Shown: positions 53,791 through 61,970 of the stretch, piece by piece
Numbering within the stretch: the stretch's first letter is position 1
Layout: each line of letters opens with the position of its first letter
Assembly (NCBI GenBank): GCA_944325865.1
Contig: CALVBS010000005.1
Coordinates: 62,001 to 126,000, forward strand
Direction of reading: 5' to 3'
From: Candidatus Gastranaerophilales bacterium
Lineage (GTDB): Bacteria > Cyanobacteriota > Vampirovibrionia > Gastranaerophilales > Gastranaerophilaceae
DNA: 64,000 nt
Position numbers and translations under genes: made by a program
Notes under the pieces: model-generated
The model's database searches: none
The model's input: the letters and a program-made list of their open reading frames with translations, nothing else
What the model was told of the DNA's origin: nothing

Positions 53791-54573
53791 TTAAAGCCAC
53801 GGATAATCGTCTTTGATTTCCCATCCGTCATATTCAATTAATGCAGAGCAACCACCTTTACCGTGAGCGGCCGTATGATTTTTACAAAGCTCTAATAAAC
53901 GGTCTCTATCTTCCACATTATAAGTGGCATTGCTTCCTGCGTAAAATCTTGCACTTTTTCCGCTGGTATAACTTATGACAAAAGAAAATTGATCTTTATC
54001 ATATTCATTTGGCCTGCCTAAACAGTTATAGTCATAAATGATATGTATCATACCACCAGACGTGGAAACTCCACCAAAAAACATCGTAAAACAACTTCCG
54101 TCACTAAATATATAAATAGGCTGTTCTTGCTGTGAAGTTTCTGTCGGAAACAATGATTTACCAATACTTTTACATTCAGAATCCTTCATATCGCAAACTT
54201 TAACTCCTGTTAAATACGGATAAATGTACTTCTTTACATAAGCTGAAACAATCTCATCTTTTGTATCATCTTGTTCTGTTGGGGTAATCCAATATTCAGC
54301 GGGACCATTATCAATAGTTGAAAAATTTATAGCATTTTGCATTGTTGATGAAAATTTTTGTAATCGCGTACAGATTTCTTGCTTTCTGTAATGTCCTATT
54401 AGCGACGGCAATGTCATTGCGGCAACTATTCCAATTATACCAAGAGTAACCAGCACCTCTGCCAATGTAAATGCGACATTGCGATTAAGTTTGTAAATCG
54501 TTTTACTTTTGTTTACGTCCTCAAAAAGCTTAAGCGGAGAGCTTATACAGGTTGCCCCCCCCCCCGAAAACAT
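53791..54573 (-). CDS. Pseudopilin-like protein behind a poly-G tract (candidate phase-variable)
   Basis: The 260-residue frame contains AFTLAEVLVTLGIIGIVAAMT, the prepilin hydrophobic helix, preceded by a 33-residue N-terminus (MFSGGGATCISS at the start) unlike the short leaders of the others. The C-terminus CSALIEYDGWEIKDDYPWL matches the NGWKIP pseudopilins. The ATG at 54573 has no ribosome binding site. A stronger ATG at 54595 (GGAGAG upstream) is out of frame because of an 11-base G run right after the start. With 10 or 13 G residues it would join the pseudopilin frame. The gene may thus be in an 'off' or weak state here, or the tract length may be a sequencing error. Confidence 0.8.
   Translation of the reverse strand: MFSGGGATCISSPLKLFEDVNKSKTIYKLNRNVAFTLAEVLVTLGIIGIVAAMTLPSLIGHYRKQEICTRLQKFSSTMQNAINFSTIDNGPAEYWITPTEQDDTKDEIVSAYVKKYIYPYLTGVKVCDMKDSECKSIGKSLFPTETSQQEQPIYIFSDGSCFTMFFGGVSTSGGMIHIIYDYNCLGRPNEYDKDQFSFVISYTSGKSARFYAGSNATYNVEDRDRLLELCKNHTAAHGKGGCSALIEYDGWEIKDDYPWL
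54555..54565. repeat. Homopolymer tract C11 (G11 on the coding strand)
   Basis: Eleven C residues in a row at 54555-54565, six codons or less inside the pseudopilin start. Runs of this length are very unlikely by chance at this low GC content and are the classic substrate of slipped-strand mispairing. Confidence 0.9.
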
Positions 54574-54629
54574 TATTATTAGTGAAATTTAACATATTAC
54601 TCTCCATTTCTTTCCTGCTAACATATTTA

Positions 54630-54658
54630 ATTATATATGCATTCTTTGATTTTTTCAA
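54630..54658 (-). promoter_or_regulatory. Promoter of the poly-G pseudopilin gene
   Basis: On the minus strand TTGAAA (54658-54653) and TATAAT (54635-54630) are 17 bp apart. A start near 54623 puts the ATG at 54595 and its GGAGAG site just inside the transcript, while the poly-G tract follows 30 bases later. Confidence 0.65.
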
Positions 54659-54690
54659 TGTATTATGATAAACTTGATGCGGAGGGATTA

Positions 54691-55293
54691 ATGAAAAAAC
54701 TTTTAATTATTCTGGGGATATTGTTTTTAGGGAATTGTTGTTTTGCTGAAGATACAGTTATTACCGGCAGCGTTGACTTTAACTGGGTAAATATGTCTCA
54801 GGTTGAAAGAGACGCTGAAATTTCCCAGTATCAAAATTTGATTTTCGGTGATGAGATTCAAACAAAGATTCCACGAAAAGAATTTCGTGCAAAATATAAA
54901 GATTTTTTGAAAGATGAATATTATAAAACAACTTATCAGCTTGTAATGAACGGAATTACGGAAACCTCAGATGCAAATCTTTGTGCCTTTTATTATAAAA
55001 ATAATGTTATTTATATGTATGCAATTCAATATAAAAAAAATCCGAAAACTGTCTATTACTACTCAGCTTTCGGAAGGTTAAGCTATGTTGATGAAATGTC
55101 GGATAACTATCCGGACTTTCCGTATTACTCAAAACAATACCGCTCCAACGGAAAACTTGCAGGAGCAATATATTTTATCTCACATGATTTGCAGTATGTT
55201 TATGAACCTGACGGGACATTCAAAGGTGTCTGGTACAAGGAAAAAATGTTTGACAGAAACGCCAAGCAAATACTTACAAGAACAAACTGGTAA
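54691..55293 (+). CDS. Secreted hypothetical protein, 200 aa
   Basis: From the ATG at 54691, with GGAGGG upstream, the protein has a signal peptide (MKKLLIILGILFLGNCCFA) with cleavage expected before Glu20. The mature part is mostly strand (FNWVNMSQVERDAEISQYQNL, VIYMYAIQYKKNPKTVYYY). The second half has short repeats of Tyr-rich strands with GR and DG turns, for example FGRLSYVDEM and EPDGTFKGVWY, reminiscent of YwqK/MORN-2 strands. No family is recognised. The longer start at 54637 is rejected for lack of a ribosome site and a signal. It is followed 15 bp later by a GTG-starting gene. Confidence 0.75.
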   Translation: MKKLLIILGILFLGNCCFAEDTVITGSVDFNWVNMSQVERDAEISQYQNLIFGDEIQTKIPRKEFRAKYKDFLKDEYYKTTYQLVMNGITETSDANLCAFYYKNNVIYMYAIQYKKNPKTVYYYSAFGRLSYVDEMSDNYPDFPYYSKQYRSNGKLAGAIYFISHDLQYVYEPDGTFKGVWYKEKMFDRNAKQILTRTNW

Positions 55294-55308
55294 CAAGAAA
55301 GGACTATC

Positions 55309-55719
55309 GTGAAAAATCCGCAAATTTTTACCCCGAAAACTTATTCGGTTGACAGACACAATTTAAGATATTTATTATCTAATCTTCCGACAAAAAGAAA
55401 CGGAAATATATTAACAACAAAACTGTCAACTCAGGACGGAAACCTTTTTGATTTAAGAGGAATAGGAGGCGAAACCGTCATTGAAATCGGGAAATCAAAA
55501 TTAGAAGTAAACACGGTAAACGGAAAAGTTTTAAGTTACAAAAAACCTTTTTTCAAGAGTCTTAAAAAACTTGTAAATCAGGCTACAGAATTTGTAACTT
55601 TTCTTTCAAACAATTTCAAAAACCCTGACAAAGTTAAAAAATCTACACTTGAAACATTAACCTTTACAAAAGAACAGGCCAAAAAACTTTTTGATTCCGG
55701 AAAAAAGTTTAACGGTTAA
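55309..55719 (+). CDS. Hypothetical protein with GTG start, 136 aa
   Basis: A basic soluble protein starting at GTG (55309) behind AAAGGA. The N-terminal half (LSTQDGNLFDLRGIGGETVIEIG) has strand-turn-strand character, and the C-terminal half is helical and lysine-rich (KSTLETLTFTKEQAKKLFDSGKKF). It lies 15 bp downstream of the secreted 200-aa gene and overlaps the convergent 159-aa gene by 11 bp. I cannot assign a family. Confidence 0.6.
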   Translation: MKNPQIFTPKTYSVDRHNLRYLLSNLPTKRNGNILTTKLSTQDGNLFDLRGIGGETVIEIGKSKLEVNTVNGKVLSYKKPFFKSLKKLVNQATEFVTFLSNNFKNPDKVKKSTLETLTFTKEQAKKLFDSGKKFNG

Positions 55720-56188
55720 AGAGTTCGCCAAACTTTTGAGCAAACCAGGCAAATGTTGTACCCGGTTTTGGTTGACATGATTGTCCGTCAAATGTTCTTA
55801 TGTTACATAAATATCTGAAAGAGTCATTGTTTCTGATAAGGTAAATCAATCCGTCCTGACTTATACCATTTTCTTTAACCTTATCAAAAACTTTATAAAA
55901 TCTTGCTCCTCCTTCAGCAGCATCAACAGAACTCAAATAAATACCTTTACCCGTATTAAAATCAAAAGTATCGACCAATTCTGATGAACCATTCAAAAAG
56001 CATTTATTAATTTTCTTAAAAATATTACCGTTTTCACTGAGCTGAATTGCATAATTACCATTTGGAGCAACCGTACGCTGTATCAGCATGTTAGGATTCT
56101 TCTTCCCGTACCGCCAGGTATAAACACTACCGTCTGCAAGTATTTGCCCGCCTGACTGAACCGCTTTTTGAAAAATTTTTGATACCAT
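55709..56188 (-). CDS. Hypothetical protein, 159 aa, near the biotin genes
   Basis: A soluble protein with strand-rich sequence (GGQILADGSVYTWRYG, GKGIYLSSVDAAEGGARFYKVF) and a cysteine pair (about 130 and 138 in CNIRTFDGQSC) that may form a disulfide or zinc site. The end KPGTTFAWFAQKFGELFN is helical. It has no signal peptide and no recognised domain. It lies 59 bp beyond bioC in the same direction and could be read through from the biotin operon, but nothing in it suggests biotin metabolism. Confidence 0.6.
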   Translation of the reverse strand: MVSKIFQKAVQSGGQILADGSVYTWRYGKKNPNMLIQRTVAPNGNYAIQLSENGNIFKKINKCFLNGSSELVDTFDFNTGKGIYLSSVDAAEGGARFYKVFDKVKENGISQDGLIYLIRNNDSFRYLCNIRTFDGQSCQPKPGTTFAWFAQKFGELFNR

Positions 56189-56247
56189 ATTTATATTCCT
56201 TTCTTAATAAATATATTAAAAAGAAACATAACAAATTTTGCTGGAGT

Positions 56248-56979
56248 TTAATATTTTTTACAAATTGCAATAATCGGAGAATATGTAAGCGATAAATCAG
56301 GGAACTTTTTTTTATATTCATCGCAGAATATCTTAACGTCTGTTATCCCCCATTGTTTGCCGGTAAGTGAATTTACTCCGGTATTTTTCATATGAGCAAG
56401 GATTTCCAGAGGATTGGCAAAATTAAGCTTATAGTCAAAGTTTTCAAGGTAAATAATTTCAAAATTACGCTCTAAAATTCTGTGTATTTCATCAGTAGTT
56501 TTGTAATCCAAACTTAGGCCTGTAATCTCTCTTATTTCTAAAAAATTATTTGGTGAAAACGTAGAAAAGGCAATAGTTCCACCCTGATTTAACAGTGTTC
56601 CGTAATATTCCAAAACTTTATCAAGATTAGAAAACCACTGGAACATCGCATTTGAAATTATTAAATCAACTTTTGACGGCAATTTTATTTTTTGAGCATT
56701 ACCGCAGATAAAAATATTATCTAAAATAATTTTATCCACATAAAATTTAGATTTTTCAACTATGTCATTAGCATAATATTTCTTATAAGAAAGACTTTGA
56801 GCGATATGCTTTGTCAAAATCCCTGTGCCGCAGCCAAGTTCAAGAATTTTTTCATATGATTTTTGAGGCAGATTTGCTATTAGCTTTTCAGCCATAAGTT
56901 TTTGTACAACGGCATTTTCGTCATACTTATCCATACTTTTTTTGAATTTATTTTTTATCAATTTAGGGTTTAATTGCAT
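56248..56979 (-). CDS. bioC: Malonyl-ACP O-methyltransferase (biotin synthesis)
   Basis: BioC methylates malonyl-ACP to disguise it for fatty-acid chain extension toward pimeloyl-ACP. The 243-residue protein starts with the typical FKKSMDKYDENAVVQKLMAEKLI, then SAM-binding ILELGCGTGILTKHIAQS near 43-60, and DLIISNAMFQWFSNLDKVL near 105-123, which is the BioC hallmark. The C-terminal KQWGITDVKIF is also family-like. It overlaps bioG by 10 bases and is the third gene of the bioF-bioG-bioC operon, so pimeloyl assembly is encoded in full here except for esterase removal by BioG. Confidence 0.93.
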   Translation of the reverse strand: MQLNPKLIKNKFKKSMDKYDENAVVQKLMAEKLIANLPQKSYEKILELGCGTGILTKHIAQSLSYKKYYANDIVEKSKFYVDKIILDNIFICGNAQKIKLPSKVDLIISNAMFQWFSNLDKVLEYYGTLLNQGGTIAFSTFSPNNFLEIREITGLSLDYKTTDEIHRILERNFEIIYLENFDYKLNFANPLEILAHMKNTGVNSLTGKQWGITDVKIFCDEYKKKFPDLSLTYSPIIAICKKY

Positions 56980-57635
56980 TTTAAAATATCATCCCAGCCG
57001 TTAAAGGAATAAAACGGGAAATGCCCGCTGTCAAGCATAATTACCGAGGCTCTGTTTTTCCAGCAGTTAACCTGATTTTTAGTCGGTACTATTTTATCTG
57101 TTTCACTGATTATAGCACGGTCGTAATATTTTTCATAAGAAATATCAGCTTTAGATATAAAATCTTTCAAATCCCGAAGTTCCTGAGCTTGTTCAGGAAT
57201 TTTTCTTTGAACAGGATTTTGAAGATATTTTTCATAATCTTTTTCTTCTTTGAAAAGATTTCGCTGGAATTTGCCGCGTAAACCGGTATCAACATTTCTC
57301 AAGGTTAATTCAAAAGTTCTTTCCGGAATACCCAGTTCGTTATGAATGGGAAAAGGGGTACCGTTTATTGCAATCTTCAATTTAAAATCCGGAAGCATGT
57401 CTTTAAGAAGATATGCGATATAAACCCCCATCGACCACGTTACAAGATAGTATTCTTCATACTGCGGAATTTCTATAGGAATATTATGATTTTTATAATC
57501 ATAAAACATCAAAATATCATAATCTCCGCAATCTAAAGTTTTAAAAGGATAATTGTCAAAACTCCATCCGCAGAAAAATATAATTAATTTCTTGCGATTT
57601 TCTTTATTTCTATCATTCAGCCAATAATACTGCAT
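56970..57635 (-). CDS. bioG: Pimeloyl-ACP methyl ester esterase BioG
   Basis: A 221-residue DUF452 protein, an alpha/beta hydrolase that removes the methyl group from pimeloyl-ACP methyl ester, replacing BioH. The CGWS oxyanion-region segment is near 27-30 (FFCGWSFDNYPFK) and the nucleophile is in WSMGVYIAYLL near 69-79. The C-terminal DSGHFPFYSF holds the catalytic His, and TDKIVPTKNQ the Asp region. It overlaps both neighbours, bioF by 19 bp and bioC by 10 bp, giving a tightly coupled operon. BioG is known chiefly from Haemophilus, Neisseria and Bacteroides. Confidence 0.9.
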   Translation of the reverse strand: MQYYWLNDRNKENRKKLIIFFCGWSFDNYPFKTLDCGDYDILMFYDYKNHNIPIEIPQYEEYYLVTWSMGVYIAYLLKDMLPDFKLKIAINGTPFPIHNELGIPERTFELTLRNVDTGLRGKFQRNLFKEEKDYEKYLQNPVQRKIPEQAQELRDLKDFISKADISYEKYYDRAIISETDKIVPTKNQVNCWKNRASVIMLDSGHFPFYSFNGWDDILKCN

Positions 57636-58732
57636 AATTTCTCCAAATCTTTTTCTTCTATATCTGCCGTAAGCGATAGCCTTATTCTTGAAGTTCCGAC
57701 AGGAACGGTCGGAGGACGAATCGGAAGTGTAAAATACCCGTTTTGGTAGAGAATATTACACAGCTCAACAGTCTTTTCATTGTCACCGACAATCACAGGT
57801 ATTATATGACTTTGACTTTTTAATTTCCGTCCGAGTTCAAGCATTTTCATCCGCTTTTCAAAAGTTTTCGGAAGTTCGTTTTCAATAATCCATTTTGAAA
57901 AAGCAACATTTACAGGCGGCAAAGCGGTTGAAAAAATAAATGAACGAGCTTTATTAATCAAATAATCAATTAAAATTTTTCTTCCGGTGACAAAAGCCCC
58001 CGTTGAACCTATAGCCTTGCCAAAAGTTCCTACAAGCAAATCAACTTCACTCAAAATATCTAACTCTTCGCACACACCGAGTCCGTTTTTTCCAAAAACC
58101 CCAAATGCATGAGCTTCATCAAGAATTAAAATGCAGTTGTATTTATTTTTTAATTCAACAAGTTTTTTCAAATCCGCAATATCGCCATCCATCGAAAAAA
58201 CACTTTCCGAGACAATAACAGAATTTTTAAAATTATTACGTTCTCTTGTAAGAAGTTTTTCAAGAGCAGTCATATCGTTGTGCGGATATCTGAAAAATTT
58301 AGCATCGCCAAGACGCATTCCGTCAATAATGCTGGCGTGATTAAGCTTATCAGAAAAAATCACATCCCCCCTGCCTGCAATAGAAGAATTTATCCCAACA
58401 TTTGCATGATAACCGCTGTTAAAAAGAAGGGTATCTTCACTTTTATACAAATCAGTAATTAAATTTTCTAACTCCTTATAAACAGGTAAAGTTCCGGTCA
58501 ATAATCTTGCCGACGCACTGCCAAGAGAATATTTATAGCCTACCTGTGCATAAAATTTGTCAGTAAGCTCTTTATTATCCGCCAAATTTAAATAATTATT
58601 AGAGGATAAATTAAGCAGTTTTTCCCCTTTAATATAAATAAACTTGCCATCTTTTTTTTCTATATCCCTGATAAATCTAAAATGAGCGTGTTTTTCCAGC
58701 TCATTTATACAATCCTCATAGACTTCAAACAT
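57617..58732 (-). CDS. bioF: 8-amino-7-oxononanoate synthase
   Basis: BioF condenses pimeloyl-ACP with alanine, with PLP as cofactor. The 371-residue fold-type I aminotransferase-like enzyme has LNLSSNNYLNLAD near 38-50, LILDEAHAFGVFGKNG near 190-205 (the Asp that pairs with PLP nitrogen) and the PLP-lysine in VGTFGKAIGSTGAFV near 230-244. It starts the biotin operon. The promoter at 58739-58767 puts transcription at the start codon, and no ribosome binding site is visible, so initiation should be leaderless. The bioA, bioD and bioB genes are not in the window. Confidence 0.95.
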   Translation of the reverse strand: MFEVYEDCINELEKHAHFRFIRDIEKKDGKFIYIKGEKLLNLSSNNYLNLADNKELTDKFYAQVGYKYSLGSASARLLTGTLPVYKELENLITDLYKSEDTLLFNSGYHANVGINSSIAGRGDVIFSDKLNHASIIDGMRLGDAKFFRYPHNDMTALEKLLTRERNNFKNSVIVSESVFSMDGDIADLKKLVELKNKYNCILILDEAHAFGVFGKNGLGVCEELDILSEVDLLVGTFGKAIGSTGAFVTGRKILIDYLINKARSFIFSTALPPVNVAFSKWIIENELPKTFEKRMKMLELGRKLKSQSHIIPVIVGDNEKTVELCNILYQNGYFTLPIRPPTVPVGTSRIRLSLTADIEEKDLEKLCSIIG

Positions 58733-58738
58733 ACAATA

Positions 58739-58767
58739 AATTTATGCCAAACAAAGAAAAAAGTAAA
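58739..58767 (-). promoter_or_regulatory. Leaderless promoter of the biotin operon
   Basis: On the minus strand TTTACT (58767-58762) and TAAATT (58744-58739) are 17 bp apart, and only six bases separate the -10 from the bioF ATG. No inverted repeat typical of a BirA operator is evident. Confidence 0.6.
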
Positions 58768-58831
58768 ATACAGAATAGCGTCAACGGGATGAAATATCAC
58801 CGAAGTTTAGAAATGTGTCCATTCACGCATA

Positions 58832-58863
58832 AAAAAGAACCGATTAAAAAATCGGTTCTTTTT
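58832..58863 (-). terminator. Terminator of lysS
   Basis: A 14-bp stem AAAAAGAACCGATT (58832-58845) with AATCGGTTCTTTTT (58850-58863) and an AAAA loop, with a T run on the minus strand, lies just past the lysS stop. Confidence 0.88.
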
Positions 58864-58884
58864 AAGTTATTTATTTTTATCTAA

Positions 58885-60384
58885 TCAGTTTTTCTTTTTG
58901 AGTGTCGGAAATGCGATTACATCACGAATTGAAGGGGAATTTGTCAACAGCATAACCAATCGGTCAATACCGACACCCAAACCGCCCATCGGAGGAGCAC
59001 CGTGTTCCAATGCACAAATATAATCCTCATCAATCGGCATTGCTTCTTCATCACCGTTAGCCTTAGCCTGCATTTGAGCTTCAAATCTCATTCTCTGGTC
59101 GATAGGATCAGTAAGTTCAGAGAATGCATTTGCGATTTCCCATCCGTTCACTCTTGTTTCAAAACGTTCTGTTAATCTTTCATTATCTCTGTGAACTTTT
59201 GCAAGCGGAGATATGTCACGAGGATAATCAATGATGTGAACAGGCTGAATAAGGTGCGGTTCAACTTTTTCTTCAAATATCAAGTCAATAACCTGTCCCC
59301 AGTTATCGCAGTCTTCAGGATTAATACCCATTGCTTTAGCTTTCTCTTTAGCATCTTCCAGTGCATAGCATGAATTAAAATCAATACCTGTATATTCTTT
59401 AATCGCACCAAGCATAGTTTTTCTGTCCCAAGGCGGTGTCAAATCAATTTCGTTTTCGCCGTATTGAATCTTCATTGTACCGAGAACTTCCTGAGCAACA
59501 GTTGAGACAAGATTCTCCGTAAGAACCATCATTTCGTTATAATCAACATATGCCTGATACAATTCCATCATTGTAAATTCAGGGTTGTGACGGATATCAA
59601 TACCTTCGTTTCTGAAACTTCTGTTAATTTCAAAAATCTTTTCACTCAATCCGCCAACCATAAGTCTTTTTAAATAAAGTTCCGGAGCAATTCTCAAGTA
59701 CATATCCATATCAAGAGTATTATGGTGTGTTATAAAAGGTCTTGCATTAGCTCCGCCGGCCTGTGGATGAAGCATAGGAGTTTCAACTTCCAAAAAGCCC
59801 TGTTTTGTTAAATATTCTCTGATTTTTTGGATAATCAAACTTCTTGTTCTAAATGTTTTTCTAACATCGTCGTTGACAATCATATCAACGTAACGCTGAC
59901 GGTAACGTGTTTCCACATCAGTTAAACCATGGAATTTCTCAGGCAGCGGCAGTAAGGATTTTGATAACAATTTCAAATCTGTTGACTTAACAGAAAGTTC
60001 TCCTCGCGGAGTTCTTCTGATAGTACCTGTAAACCCGACAATATCACCAATATCAATTAATTTTAAAATTTTCAATTTATCTTCCGAAAGATTTTCCTTA
60101 TGAGAAAAAATCTGAATTTTACCTGAAGCATCCATCAGGTCAATAAACATACCGGTGTTTCTGATAGCCATAACACGGCCGGCAACGGAATAAACATCTT
60201 CGGTTTCTTCACCTGCAGCCAAATCTTTGTATTTTTCCTGCAAGTCGGCAGCATCTGCATTTTTATCAAACACATACGGATACGGATTGACGCCTTTGTC
60301 TGCCAGATCTGTTAATTTTTGGATTCTTGTCTGTCTTATTTGATCAATAGCCGAATTCGACTCGTGAACTGTTTGTTGTGTCAT
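58885..60384 (-). CDS. lysS: Lysyl-tRNA synthetase (class II)
   Basis: The 499-residue class IIb synthetase has an N-terminal OB-fold anticodon-binding domain (VAGRVMAIRNTGMFIDLMDASGKIQIF near 71-98) and a catalytic domain. Visible motifs are TRYRQRYVDMIVND (motif 1 region), FRNEGIDIRHNPEFTMMELY (motif 2) near 268-287, and GGLGVGIDRLVMLL (motif 3) near 464-477. It ends LKKKN. It has its own terminator. The next gene upstream, pilT, is in the same orientation but separated by its terminator. Confidence 0.97.
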   Translation of the reverse strand: MTQQTVHESNSAIDQIRQTRIQKLTDLADKGVNPYPYVFDKNADAADLQEKYKDLAAGEETEDVYSVAGRVMAIRNTGMFIDLMDASGKIQIFSHKENLSEDKLKILKLIDIGDIVGFTGTIRRTPRGELSVKSTDLKLLSKSLLPLPEKFHGLTDVETRYRQRYVDMIVNDDVRKTFRTRSLIIQKIREYLTKQGFLEVETPMLHPQAGGANARPFITHHNTLDMDMYLRIAPELYLKRLMVGGLSEKIFEINRSFRNEGIDIRHNPEFTMMELYQAYVDYNEMMVLTENLVSTVAQEVLGTMKIQYGENEIDLTPPWDRKTMLGAIKEYTGIDFNSCYALEDAKEKAKAMGINPEDCDNWGQVIDLIFEEKVEPHLIQPVHIIDYPRDISPLAKVHRDNERLTERFETRVNGWEIANAFSELTDPIDQRMRFEAQMQAKANGDEEAMPIDEDYICALEHGAPPMGGLGVGIDRLVMLLTNSPSIRDVIAFPTLKKKN

Positions 60385-60490
60385 AATTTATACTTCCTCA
60401 CTTTCAGTGTAACTCTTAATTTTATAATAACACAAACAAAACAATTATTTTAATTTTGACAAGATTTAAGTAATTTAGAATTACAGAAAT

Positions 60491-60521
60491 AAAAAAGAGG
60501 CTTTTAAAAAGCCTCTTTTTT
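60491..60521 (-). terminator. Terminator of pilT, overlapping its stop codon
   Basis: AAAAAAGAGGCTTTT (60491-60505) pairs with AAAAGCCTCTTTTTT (60507-60521). The upper arm overlaps the pilT stop codon by two bases, so the hairpin forms as soon as translation ends. Confidence 0.85.
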
Positions 60522-61593
60522 ATGTATTAATCATACGTTTCAATTCATCCGGCCTTGATGTCTTAGCAAGAGCATCTTCCAGAGAAATAAGTTTTTTCTT
60601 ATATAAATCAGCCAGAGCCATTTCAAGTGTCTGCATGCCCATACCCTGATTCATCTGAATTGTAGAATAAATCTGAGCTGCTTTTGCTTCTCGAATAAGG
60701 TTGGCAATCGCAGGGGTAACAAGCATAATTTCCTGAGCCATAACACGGCCTTTTTTAGTTCCGTCCGGTTGAAGCTTAGGTAAAAGAGTTTGTGAAAATA
60801 CAGCCTGAAGAGAGTTTGCAAGCTGAACACGAATCTGCTGCTGCTGACCTTCAGGGAATACGTCGATGATACGGTCAACCGTTTGAGAAGCAGAAGAGGT
60901 GTGCAGGGTTCCGAAAACCAAGTGGCCTGTTTCTGCTGCGGTCAAAGCAAGAGCAATGGTTTCATGGTCACGCATCTCACCTACCAGAATGATATCAGGG
61001 TCTTCACGAAGTGCGGATTTAAGAGCGTTTGCAAAAGATCTTGTATCCATACCCAATTCACGCTGGTGAACGATACTTGTTTTTGATGAGTGTACAAATT
61101 CGATAGGGTCTTCGATTGTAAGAATATGTTCCGCCTTTGTCGAGTTAATGTAGTCAATCATAGCAGCAAGAGTAGTTGATTTACCTGAACCGGTAGGGCC
61201 GGTTACAAGAATCAAACCTCTCGGCTTTTCGGCGGTGGTTCTGACTATTTCAGGCAATCCCAGCTGATCAAACGAAGGAACTTTTGATGTAATTGTACGA
61301 AATGCTGCAGCATAATTACCTTTATCCTTATAAAAGTTAACCCTGAAACGGCTCAAACCTTCAATACCGTAAGAAAAGTCCAGCTCCCATTCCTGTTCCA
61401 ATCTTCTTCTCTGCTCATTTGACAGCATAGGAAACAGCAGATTTTCTACATCATCAGGTCCGAGAGGCGGATATTCCATTCTTTTTAATTTACCGTCAAC
61501 ACGAATTGCCGGAGGCAGGTTACTTGAAATATGCAAGTCGGATCCGCCTTCCTTAACTAATCTTTCCAATAATTCTGATATTTCTACTACCAT
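60520..61593 (-). CDS. pilT: Type IV pilus retraction ATPase PilT
   Basis: The 357-residue hexameric ATPase drives pilus retraction. Its PAS-like N-domain precedes Walker A TGPTGSGKST (131-140), the Asp box EDPIEFVH near 160, Walker B ILVGEMRDHETI near 201-212 and the His box GHLVFGTLHT near 225-234. The C-terminal AIANLIREAKAAQI matches the AIRNLIRE motif required in PilT for retraction. It supports assembled pili, to which the pseudopilins here may relate. It is followed upstream by a short hypothetical gene (24 bp). Confidence 0.96.
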   Translation of the reverse strand: MVVEISELLERLVKEGGSDLHISSNLPPAIRVDGKLKRMEYPPLGPDDVENLLFPMLSNEQRRRLEQEWELDFSYGIEGLSRFRVNFYKDKGNYAAAFRTITSKVPSFDQLGLPEIVRTTAEKPRGLILVTGPTGSGKSTTLAAMIDYINSTKAEHILTIEDPIEFVHSSKTSIVHQRELGMDTRSFANALKSALREDPDIILVGEMRDHETIALALTAAETGHLVFGTLHTSSASQTVDRIIDVFPEGQQQQIRVQLANSLQAVFSQTLLPKLQPDGTKKGRVMAQEIMLVTPAIANLIREAKAAQIYSTIQMNQGMGMQTLEMALADLYKKKLISLEDALAKTSRPDELKRMINT

Positions 61594-61617
61594 TTGTTAA
61601 CCACCTTTTCGATTAAA

Positions 61618-61869
61618 CTAATCCGAGAAGTTCATCATTGCATCTGATTCTTTCATCGCAGATTCTAATAAACTGTAAGTCATATAAGCACCAAGAGCAA
61701 CGGCTTTTGGATCAAGATCGGTATTATTAGCCGCCTCTATTATTGCAGTATTAATTTCGGGATTTTCATCTTTGATATAATGAATCATCTGCTTACGCCA
61801 TGCCGGCATATCCTTGAAAATCTCTGAGAAAGTCTCTGCTGCAATCTCTTCCGTTATTATAGGTAACAT
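61618..61869 (-). CDS. Small hypothetical protein, 83 aa, upstream of pilT
   Basis: Read from the ATG at 61869, the protein begins MLPIITEEIAAETF. It has an acidic, helical composition, including MPAWRKQMIHYIKDENPEINTAI and LDPKAVALGAYMTYSLLE. No domain is recognised. The ATG at 61929 would cover the upstream region of recF and lacks a ribosome site. It ends 24 bp before pilT and is probably co-transcribed with it, so a pilus-related function is possible but unproven. Confidence 0.65.
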   Translation of the reverse strand: MLPIITEEIAAETFSEIFKDMPAWRKQMIHYIKDENPEINTAIIEAANNTDLDPKAVALGAYMTYSLLESAMKESDAMMNFSD

Positions 61870-61970
61870 AACAAACCTCGTGCCTATTATACATTTGTCA
61901 TTATAACTTATATGTGTTTGTTTCTGCAATACCCTGCCGAAAAATCATTTGTTTGAAGTATAATTTTTAT

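Noticed and set aside
60651-61086. Open frames on both strands within pilT
   Set aside because: They are shadows of the PilT frame; none has a ribosome site or recognisable protein motif.
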